Source: Brienomyrus brachyistius (Eukaryota > Chordata > Actinopteri > Osteoglossiformes > Mormyridae). Taken from it: a DNA stretch of 64,000 nucleotides. Below the pieces are notes generated by a model. It did no database searches. It was not told where the DNA came from and worked only from the letters and a program-made list of their open reading frames with translations. The DNA lies in NCBI RefSeq assembly GCF_023856365.1, contig NC_064556.1, positions 1,502,001 to 1,566,000 of the forward strand, in the 5' to 3' direction. Shown piece by piece: positions 31,870 through 43,800 of the stretch; position 1 is the first letter of the stretch, and each line of letters starts with the position of its first letter. The position numbers and the translations under genes are program-made.

Positions 31870-34800
31870 GTAACAGTGATCCAGCCCACTAACATGCATG
31901 TCTCTGTGAGTCTATAGTTAGACCATAAGGTAAAAGTAAGCAGGGTTCCTAGCTGAGGCGGGGGGGGGCACATTAATATTTGCAGTATAATAATAAAATA
32001 CCTCAGCATTTCCTTTCTTTCCTCCAAAATCAGCCAGTTCTTCTATTTTAGAGGGAACCATCACATTCCTCATACCTAAAATGACCACCGACTGTAATGC
32101 GATAGAGGATGAATACATCTACAAATCAAATCAAATAAAAAAAACTTTATTTGCCCAAAAGGGGCTATTTGAGGCACGTAGAGCAGTGCTGCACAGACAC
32201 AGAACCAGACATTAAGGAAATAGAACAAATAGAAGAAAGGGTAAAAAATCAGAAGTAATAATGATAATAATAATAACAAAGAAACTGGAAAAGAGTAACA
32301 GCCGTCAGGTCAAGTGACAGAGACTGTAATACAGAAGAACAAGCTCTCAGACAGCGCTCTCTCTCTCTCTCGCTCGCGCTCGCGCTCTCTCTCTCTCTCT
32401 CTCTTTCTGTCGCTCGCTCGCTCGCGCGCGCTCTCTTTCGCCTCTACTTTCTCTGGTCCATGTTCAGTGTGGTGCACAATGATACCAAATAACACAGTAG
32501 CATAATAAATAGGCTGAATGGCTGATGAGAAGCTTAAAGGCACCTGTTTTAGCATATCTTGCTAAAATAAACAACAAATCTTTTCTTTTCACAATTTCAT
32601 TGGTTTATTTTATCACATACTAAAGGCATGCAGGTATACATTACACATCTGCTTTTAATCAAATCGCTTTTCAGGAGAAATGTTTTGCCCAGGGGCCCAC
32701 ACAACCCATAATCCGTCTCTGGCTATACTGTACATATACTGGTCAAAGATGGAGTTGGATTAGGAATAAGCGTCAGAATGTTACTCATGTCCTCTACAGT
32801 GAACACCCACAGAAAACAATCATTGAACTCATTATCTATATCGTTAGAGAGGAGAGGCGCAGATCAGGGGTGGGCATACTTATTGCCCCCTGGCTGGGTG
32901 CCTGTGCATTGGGCTTTACTCCAGTGGACGAGAGGGTAGCCTCCCTTCGCCTTTGGGTGGGGGGACAGGTCCTGACTAACATTGTATACTTTTGTTTTGC
33001 CCACAGTGTCCTGGTGGATAGAGCAGGCTCACCTGCACCCAGCTGTGTTTCCATGAAGAGTGACAAGTCAATGAGGCCCCCACTTGAATTCAGAGAGGGA
33101 CCTTTATCTACAGATCAAAGGTAAATGTGCATTTTAAACATTCAGACTGTCTGTCCTGCCTGCTGTGTCTCTGTGGTGGAGCTGGATGTCACTGGTTCTC
33201 TTCTGCTGTTATGAGGAGATTGATGTTATGAAGCCTCTGTAGGTTCTTGCGTGTACCTATTGAAGCTTAGCTTGACGCTCGAAAGATTCTCCCGTCCAAA
33301 TTCACTCTATAAAACTCCAAGAAACTGCTTCGCAAAACTTAACTGTTTACTTAGAATCTTTAACCAATATTACAAACATAAAATTTTATCCACAAATAAA
33401 ATAAATACATTTATATCAAAATTCGAGAGCAATCTTACCAGGTCAAAAAACTATTTCGCTCCAATCTCACTCCTCTCCCTCCAACTTCCTATTCCCCGCC
33501 CCCTTTATCATAATAAAAGCACCCCAATAGTGTCCATCAGGACTACATTAAAAGTCCTGTTTTTAAACATTACAAGTTAGATCCAATAAATCTTAACATT
33601 ATAAAATAATATCTGTCAAACTAATAAACTTATACCTTGAATCAATATTATTTACTGTTAATTATTCAAATCATACGAAATGCATTTAGGCTCCTACATT
33701 TCCGGCCCCTAATTGTTAACAATACCATTAAAACAATTACTCAAAATTTAAACTGAAGGAGCCTAATGATATACTAATCATCTTATTAACTCAGTCAAAG
33801 CTGAATAACTTTAGCTTTCATATAGTCCATAACTACATAATCACAAAACCAAGCAATTCTTCTTAACAGTCCATCAATTATCCTCAGACTCTTGCAGCAG
33901 ACACAGCTTTGTTACTGGTCGCAAAAGTTCATTGGTCCTGGTCTTGACCTTCACCTGACGAACAAGGCCTTTCTGATCAGGAAAGGTCTCTATTATTCTT
34001 CCAAGCGGCCAGGAATTTCTGGGTGACGTATCGTCCACAATCAGCACTACATCACCGACACAGAAGTTTCTCTGAGGTGTAGACCATCGTTGACGTTCTT
34101 GTAGCTGTGTGAGGTACTCCCTACACCAGCGCTTCCAGAATATGTCAGCGAGGTACTGGACTTGTCTCCATCTTCGATTTGCGTACTGATCATCTTTACT
34201 GAACACACCTGGAGGCAGCTCAGGCTTGACTTTCAGTAACAAAAGGTGATTAGGCGTTAATGCTTCTAAGTCATTAACGTCCGAAGATGCCTTGGTGATG
34301 GGTCTACTGTTTATGATGGCCTCAGCTTCACACAAAACGGTATGTAGACCTTCTTCGTCCACAAGCTGTTCCTTTATGGTGACGTTCAGAATCTTTCTCA
34401 CGGAGCGGATCATCCTCTCCCAGGGTCCTCCGTGATGAGATCCTGTTGGAGGACTGAAGTGCCACTGGATACCTTTCTGTTGCAAGTGTTTTTCAATTAC
34501 ACTGGTATTCCACCCACTTATCAATTTTTTCATTTCACTGTCAGCTGCCCGGAAATTAGTTCCATTGTCTGAATACAGTTCTTTAACCTGTCCTCTCCTT
34601 GCAAGGAATCTTCTAATTGCATTGAGACATGCATCAGTGTCCAGTGAAGACGCTACTTCAAGGTGCACTGCTCGTATGGCAAGACAAGTAAAAATAACTC
34701 CGTACCTTTTTACATGTCCTCTTCCCCTTTTTACACCAAACGGGCCAAAATAGTCAATGCCAACTTTTGTAAATGGAGGATCGTCAGGCAGAACCCTGCA

Positions 34801-37800
34801 TTTTGGCAAATCTGCCATGAGTTGCTTGCCAACCGTCCCATGTAGCTTCTTACAGGTGATGCACTTAGACAAAATTCTCCTAATGACCCCATTTGCTCCG
34901 GGGATCCAAAATGTCTGTCGTAACTGAGCCAACATGTGATTTCTTCCTGCATGTGCTGTAACATCATGAATATGTCTCAGCACAAGACTTGTGATGTATG
35001 AATCCTTCGGCAGGATGGCTTGCTGTTTGGAATCAGTTGGCAATGATGATCTGCTCAACCTGCCTCCTACTCTCATAACTCCATCGTGCAGTACTGGATT
35101 CAACTTATGCAATGAACTACTTTTCTTTACCCTTTGTCGTGCCTTTAGCATGTCCAAGTCCTCCCCAAATCTTTGCCTTTGGGCATACTTCACGATTTCC
35201 TTCTCAGCTTTGGTCAGATCCTCACAAGTTAGGTGTGTTCCCTTATAGGTTTTCTTGAACTGATCAATTCTTTCCCAGCTTGAGATACTTAGTTCTGTTT
35301 TCCTTGCCATCAGTTCCTTCAGCATATTTTTAAATTTCAAAAACCATGCTATGGCACGTTTCAGTTTTGACCAGGACGAGTAGTACATCATCAACTGGTC
35401 CAATGCACCCTTGGGCTTTTGTGTCTGAACGACATGCGACAGAACAACTCTTTTGACCTCTGGGTCATCTACATTTATCATCCCAGGGTCTGGATTCTTA
35501 GGCCACTGGTCTTCTGTGCAGAGCAGAAAACTTGGTCCAGAGAGCCAGCTGTCATTCCTCAAAAATGCTTCAACAGTTTGTCCTCTCGAGACATGATCTG
35601 CTGGATTCAGGTTGGTGTTGATATATCTCCACTGCGAAGCTTGAGAGTGCTCCAGGATGGTTGTCACTCTATTAGCAACGAACGTCTTGAATCTGGCGCT
35701 TTCACTATTCAAGTATTTTAGCACAACTGTGCTATCTGTCCAGTAGATCGAGTCTTGAAGCTCTAATTCAAGCTCTTTCTTCAACAGCTTATCCATTTTG
35801 ACTGCAACTGAGGCTGCAGTTAATTCCATCCTAGGTATACTGGGAGATTTCAACGGTGCCACCCGGGCCTTTGCCATCATCAGAGTAGACTGAGTCATGC
35901 CAGTTGATGAGCGTAGCACAAGGTAACTTGTTGTTCCATAGGCATCTTCACTCGCATCAGCAAAGTGATGCAGCTGAGCGAAGATTAGTGTACCAAACTG
36001 CTTAGCCTTGATACATCTGTTAATGCCAAAATCCTCTAGCCGTGACAAGTCAGAAGCCCACTTTGTCCAATCTTTAATGACATCATTTGGTAGACTTTCA
36101 TCCCAGCTGTATTTCTGTCTACATAAATCTTGCAGAATTTTCTTGGCAGGCAGAACTACTGGAGCTATAAATCCCAAAGGATCAAATATGGAGCTGACAA
36201 AGGAAAGCAGGCCTCTCCTGGTGTGTGGTCGATCCTTGAGATTGATCTTGAACTTGAATTGGTCCGTCTCAGCACACCACTGGATTCCCAGTGCTCTCTC
36301 CACCGGTAGATTGTCCATATTCAAATCCAGATCTTGAAATCCCTCAGCTTTCTCATCTACAGGAATTGAATTAAGCAACTTCCTGCTGTTGCTTGACCAT
36401 TTGGTTAGCCGAAAACCACCTTTGGCTAACATATTCCGCAAGTTGGTGCACAGGGTGACTGCTGTGTCTTCATCAGCTGTTGACTTAAGGCAGTCATCCA
36501 CATAAAAATTTCTCTTTACCGTTTTGGCGGCTTCTTGTCCAAATTCGTCTTCAAAATCGGCTGCGCATTTCTGTAGAGCAAAGGTTGCAACACTTGGTGA
36601 TGATGTTGCACCAAAGATGTGAACCAGCATCTTGAATTCAACAAGCTCCTTCTGATAATTCCCTTGCGGCCACCATAGAAATCTCAGTAGATTTGTATCA
36701 TCATCTTTGACCCCGACTTGATAAAACATAGCCTCCACATCGGCCATAACGGCAATGGTTTCTTGCCTGAATCTTGTAAGAACCCCCAGCAGCGAACTTG
36801 TCAGGTCTGGTCCTTGTAGGAGTTGCTGATTTAGCGATGTTCCTCCAAAGCTTGCTGCACAATCAAAGACAACACGCAGCTTTTGCTTGACAGGATGTCT
36901 GACTCCATGATGAGGCAGATACCAAGTTCTTCCTTCAATCATTTCACATTCAGCATTGGCTATTTTCACTGCATAGCCTTTCCTGACAATGTCCTCCATA
37001 AATGCAACATATTCTGCATGATACTCAGCATCTTTAGAAAACCTCTTTCGCAAGTTCAATGCACGTTGCTCCGCGACTGATCTGTTGTTTGGCATACACA
37101 ACAGCTCACTTCTCAATGGAAGGCAAATAGTGTAATGTCCATCTTTCAGCTGTGTTGACAGAGATACCATGCTAATAAACTGGTGATCTTCCTTGGACAT
37201 TTCAATGTTTTCATTTTGCCCAGCATCAGGAAAGTCCAGCTTGAACTGTTGATGCCAAAGCTCTTCTAACCTAGCTACTGAGATTCGGTTTGTTGTGACT
37301 GTTGCCATTCTATCTATTTTCAGTCCATCATTTCCTCCTCTAAGAGGTCCATTTACCGTCCAGCCCAAAACTGTCCTCACGGCATATGGTCCATTATCCA
37401 CGCTACTCACCACCTGAAGAGGCTCCATTGCCTTAGGCACGTTGGCTCCTATAAGTAATCCAACATCTGCCTCTACAGTTGGTAACTTCACATCCTTTAA
37501 GTAAGGCCAGCTGATGACATCCTCTTGGCGTGGGATATTATCCATAGTTACAGGAATGGCCTTTTGAGAAAACACTTCTGAAAGTTCAATAAACTGGTTG
37601 CCTTCTAGGCTACTGATTTCCAGTCCTGTTACAATATGTGTATTCACCACAGACTCGCTTCCCATTGTTCGCAACGAGATGCTTGTGTGGCGTCCTTTCA
37701 TGTTCAGTTTATTTATCAGTGACTCTGTAGCAAAGGTAGCAGAACTTCCAGGATCCAGAAACGCATACGTTATTACCATCTTTGTGCCTTTACGTGCCTT

Positions 37801-40800
37801 GACCAGTACTGGAACAATTGAAAGAAAACAATCTTCTTTACCGGCCCCGGTGACGCCACAGATTTCTGCCATTTGAACAAGGGCATTAGTTACAGATGGC
37901 TGATCTTGACTTTCTTTGGCTGCATCTCCCTTTGAATCCTTGAAGGTAATGTGCAGCAAGGTTGGATGCAATCGAGAGCATTCTTGACACTTAGTCTTGT
38001 CTCTACAACTGCTACTCATGTGGCCATGTTTCAAGCATGCAAAGCATAAACCTTTCCTTTTCAAAAACTCAAGCTTTTCTTTGTGTGGCTTACTTTTGAA
38101 TCCTTTGCAGGTTGTGAAGCCGTGCTGCTCTCCATTGCAATAAAAGCAAGGTCTGCTGTTAACATCCACTGAAACAGCCTTTGTTCGTGATGTTATAACT
38201 TCTTCATTTTCCTTACATTTATTTTCTGTTGATGAGGCAATGGATGTTGTGAATACCCTTTTTGTTTTATGTGTTTCTTCATGTCGTGGTTTTGATTTTT
38301 GTCTGACTGAATCCTTTGTGTTTAGGTTGGTTTCCTTTATGTTTCCATAGAGAGGATGCAACAAGTACTTGACTTGCTTGTTAACAAAATCAACAAAGTC
38401 CTTGAACTTTACTCTTTTCTTGGTTCTTTCTTGTAGGTCACAGGCAAATTTTCTCCAGGATTCTTTGAGTTTGTACGGGAGCTTGTTAGCTAATGCCTTA
38501 ATATTAGCTGTATTATCCAAGTCTTCCATGTAACAAATGTCTATCATTGTGTTGGAGCAACCGGTGAGAAATAATGAGAAAGACTGTAGGGCTGCGCCAT
38601 CTTCTGCCTTGATTGTTTGCCAGTCCAAGGCCTCCTTTATGTACGCCTCTGCTAGGCTGTAATCATCACCAAAAAAATCCTTTAACATTTGTTTTGCTTT
38701 GGCATAGCCTGATGAAGGTGGCATATGAACACAGCTCTTTACCAAGTCATGCGGCTGTCCACTTGTGTATTGCAGCAAAAACTGTAGACGATCACGATCA
38801 TCATCAGTGCGGCTTTCGATTCCATGTTCAATCGATCTAATAAAGGATTTATATTCCAATGGGTCGCCTTTGAACGTTTTAATGGTGAGATCAGGTAGCA
38901 ATGCTGCCTTATGATTCTTCACTAAATACTCTGTGACACTGGCTTGTTGAGAAATGGCCTTACACAAACTGTCAAGCACTACTTCACCACTGCATTCCTT
39001 ATTTGCATCATCTGAGACTCTCTTGGTTGCTGCTGGAAAATGATCATCTGAATCAAGCTTAGAGTGATTCAATTTAGGTGCAGCATGCTTTGATGATGTC
39101 AAAAGGGCACCTTTCATCTCCTTTTTGCCTTCAAATATATCAGATTCGCAAATACTAATGTTTTCCTGCATATCTTCATACCTTTGCAAAACTTTTAATT
39201 TTGCATCTGACTCAGCAATAGCTGTCTGAATTAAATGCATTTCCTTTTTAGCCCTTATTCCAGCTTCCTTTCTCTTTTGCTCTGCTTCATGCTCTGCTTC
39301 CTCCTCTTCTATGGCCAACTTTTCCATTACAGCTGCTGCCCTAGCCTTTAAGGATGCACGTTCTATTTCTGCTCTAATTTTCATTGCATACGCTGATGTC
39401 ACGCTAGTGCATTGTGAACTGGACCTTTTAGAGCGTTTAGCGGATGATTTTGAATACACAGACTTATCAGTTCGAACCCTTTCATTTTCTTCAGCACGCT
39501 CAGTGCGCTCCATGACATCTTTCATCCAGTTTTCACATTTCCAAAAGAAATCATTCATTAATGCATGTTTCGGCTCAAACCAATTTTTTTTGATTATCCA
39601 AGAATTCTTCTTCACTCATGAAACGTTGTAATATGTAGTTTAAATCTGTGAATTGTTGCTGCAAACCACTGAATTCGACTCGCAGCTTATTCTTAACAAC
39701 GTCAGCGTTTGCATCGTCGGTCATTAATTCTTCAATTTGTCTCATCATGCTAGTTAGTTGGGCTAGCTTGCTCTTACGTGCTTGTATTTGTCTGGACTTG
39801 CGCTCTTCCATGGCCTTTTCGGTAATTTTTACAGTTCGTTTTTCTTCTTGCTGTTCCATGTCAACCGGGCTTCTGTATGTTTTGTGTTAACCTTTCCACG
39901 TTCACATTAATTATCTGAAATGTTAACGCTTAGCTTTTTACTGCGTTTCACTTTGTATTTCGGTAGAAAGCAAAAAAAAAACCTTTTTTACCGTTCGAGT
40001 TAGCAAGTAGCAGCGCAGTCAATCCGTTGCAAATTAGTCGCCAAGTACATAAAATATATCCTTGCGGTTGTTCTCTATATCCAGCCAATCCTTTCCAAAT
40101 CCAGTAATCCTTGAAGAGCTAGTTTTTTGACTAAAAATGTAGGTTCTTGCGTGTACCTATTGAAGCTTAGCTTGACGCTCGAAAGATTCTCCCGTCCAAA
40201 TTCACTCTATAAAACTCCAACAAACTGCTTCGCAAAACTTAACTGTTTACTTAGAATCTTTAACCAATATTACAAACATAAAATTTTATCCACAAATAAA
40301 ATAAATACATTTATATCAAAATTCGAGAGCAATCTTACCAGGTCAAAAAACTATTTCGCTCCAATCTCACTCCTCTCCCTCCAACTTCCTATTCCCCGCC
40401 CCCTTTATCATAATAAAAGCACCCCAATAGTGTCCATCAGGACTACATTAAAAGTCCTGTTTTTAAACATTACAAGTTAGATCCAATAAATCTTAACATT
40501 ATAAAATAATATCTGTCAAACTAATAAACTTATACCTTGAATCAATATTATTTACTGTTAATTATTCAAATCATACGAAATGCATTTAGGCTCCTACAGC
40601 CTCCCTAATGAATAAAGTTTAAAAAGATGTCTTACACCTTTACACATTAAAATCCACCACTAGGTTATTCTGTCAGCAGCAAGAGCACTTTTAATGGGGA
40701 CCGTTACAGACCTTCTGTTACACTTGTGTAGATGATTTGAGGTCTTTATATTTCTGCCTTATTGACAGAGACCAAATGGAAGGATGCAGATCAGATCTAC

Positions 40801-43800
40801 AGGAGAAACCGGGTTTCTCTTACATATTGAAGGTTTGCATTTATGGCTGATATATATTTTCTGAAGTGTTGTGTGAATTGGTTTATATTTTATACAGCTG
40901 TACAGTAAGAAACTAATAATGTTAATGAAAAGTTATTCAACCCTATGAGTCAATAAATAAAACTATGAAATGGTTTAGTTCAAGTTGCAATAATTAACTG
41001 TGACTGTGCATTTAGTCACTAGAGGAAAATGCTGTGAGGTTCCTGAAGGACGAGCTGAAGAAGATCACGAGGTACCTAGATCAGAATTACCCAGAATGCC
41101 CTGAACCCCAGCTGGAGGAGGACAATGACCTGGACAATGATGGTCAGATGCAGAAGACCTGTGGTAGAGATGGAGCTCTGAAGATCACACTGTACATCCT
41201 GAGGATCATGGAGCAAAATGATCTCGCTGACAGACTGGAGAAGAGTAAGAGCTGAATCTCATTCTCTGTGTGTTCGTTTGGTCTCAGAAAATTTGTATAT
41301 GAAAAAAATATGTATTACATTTCAGTTTATCATTTAATTAGATTTAGGTTTGCTTGTATGAGTAAAAAATTGTGTTTTTTGAAAAGTTTATTTACCTCTC
41401 ATTTCATTTCAGGGCATCTTCTGACAAAATGTCACCGCATAGTCAAATGTACCCTGAAGCAGAAATTTAAGTGTGTATTTGAAGGCAAAGCTAAGGAAGG
41501 ACAGCCAACACTCCTCAATGAGATTTACACAGAACTCTACATAACTGAAGGTGGGACTGGAGGAGTCAATGATGAACATGAAGTGAGACAGATTGAAACA
41601 GCATCCAAGAAAAGGCGAACAGAAGATACTACAGTCAAGTGCAATAATATATTTAAACCCTTATGTGGACGTGAGACACCTATCAGAATTGTACTCAGTA
41701 AAGGGGTGGCAGGTATCGGGAAAACAGTCTCTGTGCAGAAATTTGTTCTCGACTGGGCAGAAGGAAAAGCAAACCAGGATGTTCACTTCATATTTGCTCT
41801 TCCTTTCCGGGACCTGAATTTGATTAAGGATGAATTCAGTCTGATTGAACTGCTTCAACACTTCGTCCCTGTTCTCAAATCATTTGAATCCACTGAACTG
41901 TTTAGGTACAAAGTCTTGTTCATCTTTGATGGTCTGGATGAGTGTCGCCTTCCTCTAGATTTTCAGAACAATGAGAGCTGGTTTGATGCAACAAAGAAAA
42001 CGTCACTGGATGTGCTGTTGACTAACCTCATTAAGGGGAATCTGCTCCCATCCGCTCTCCTCTGGATAACCTCGCGGCCAGCAGCAGCCAATCAGATACC
42101 AACTGAGTACGTCCACCGGGTGACAGAGATACGAGGGTTCAGTGATGCCCAGAAGGAGGAGTATTTCAGGAGGAGATTCAGTGATGAGAGCCTGGCCAGC
42201 AGGATTATCACACATGTGAAATCATCACGGAGCCTCTTCATCATGTGCCACATACCTGTGTTCTGCTGGATTTCAGCCACTGTCCTTGAGAAGCTTTTTA
42301 CTGAAACTGACAGGGGAGAAATTCCAAGCACTCTGACTGAAATGTACACACACTTCCTGATCTTTCAGACAAGTTTAAAAAATGACAAGTACATGAAAAA
42401 AAGTGAAACCAAGCTTAATAAATGTTTTGAATCTAGTAAGGAATCCCTGATAAAACTTGGTAAGCTGGCTTTTGACAACCTTGAGAAAGGCAATCTCATA
42501 TTTTATGAGCAAGATCTGACAGAGAATGACATTGATGTCAGTGAAGCTTCAGTTTACTCTGGATTGTGCACAGACATCTTTAAAGAGGAGTATGGGTTGT
42601 ATGAGGAGAAGGTGTACTGCTTTGTGCATCTGAGCGTCCAGGAGTATCTCGCTGCTTTATATGGGTTTCTGTCAAACTCATCAGCTGACCTGCTGAAGAC
42701 TGCAGTGGATCAAGCATTAGAGAGCAAGAATGGACACTTGGACCTCTACCTCCGCTTCCTCCTGGGCCTCTCAACAGACTCCAGTAAGACTCTGTTACAA
42801 ACACTACTGGGACAGACAGGAACCATCTCACATGATATTAAAGAAACAGCCCAATACATCAAGGGGAAAATAAAGGACAATTTATCTCCAGAAAGGACCA
42901 TCAACCTCTTCCACTGTCTGAATGAGCTGGGTGACAAATCCATAGTAGAAGAAGTACAAAGATACCTGAATTCAGGACGTCTTTCAGCAGAAGACCTCTC
43001 ACCTGCACAGTACTCAGCTCTGGCCTTTGCGATGCTGATGTCAGATAAGGAGCTGGATGTGTTTGATCTGAAGAAATTCATCAGATCAGATAAGGAACAT
43101 TGGAGGCTGCTGCCTGTGGTCAAGACATCTAGGAGAGCTCTGTAAGTCAGGATGTGAAAAAGTCTGGCAGGAACAGATTAACATTGTTTAACATATTTTA
43201 AATCTAAAATTTATTTCTCCTTGTGGATAAACAACTGGGCTGGATTGTTTTTTGATAATCTGGAACCCAGATTTTATAATGACTGAGGGTAGTGATGTAG
43301 TAAAAACACAAAAGTGTCATTTCCATGACAACCCTGTGTGCATCCTAACCTGCTATAGAAACAAAGGGGGTCCTTATCTGAGGGGGTTATGAGTGATATG
43401 ATCCTTTATTTGCACAAGTAGAGGTACATTGGAATGCATCTCTTCTCACTCTCCATGAGAGACACAGACACATTTACAGGTGAGACTAAGCTTAGGGGTC
43501 ACAGCACAGGGTCAGCTGACATCCAGCAGCCCTGGAGCTGGGGGTTAAGGGCCTCGATCAAGGGCCCACAGACATGTGACTGTTCTGCTGAGTGTCTAAC
43601 CAGTGATCCTCCAACCACAGGCACAGAGGCTTAGCCTGCTGAGTCACACACCAGCCCCACAGAAATGGTATGTGAGTGTTACTGTCAGCAGGTGTGTCCA
43701 TGTGATGGAGCCCAGAGCTGGGAGCTTCCAGAAGACTGCTGTCTCTGACTGCTCACTGGCGCCCTCTGCTGGCCTCAGCTGCTCCTGGCTGAGGATGCGA

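Larger units (their letters stand above)
33238..40598 (-). mobile_element. BEL/Pao LTR retrotransposon, nearly intact, 7361 bp
   Basis: The LTRs (33238-33698 and 40138-40598, 461 bp each) begin TGTAGG and end CCTACA. They differ by a single base that I could find (33331 G versus 40231 C). The target duplication is GCCTC (33233-33237 and 40599-40603). The element is oriented on the minus strand, so the right-hand LTR is its 5' LTR. A purine-rich AGGGGCCGGAAA tract precedes the 3' LTR on that strand. It encodes a long Gag-Pol frame and a small upstream frame, with no env-like frame. Near-identical LTRs indicate a very recent insertion into intron 2 of gene B. Confidence 0.95.

Noticed and set aside
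41268..41412. Extending gene B exon 5 upstream to the open ATG at 41268
   Set aside because: An acceptor (ATTTCAG) at 41412 and exon phase shared with gene A show this part is intron 4.
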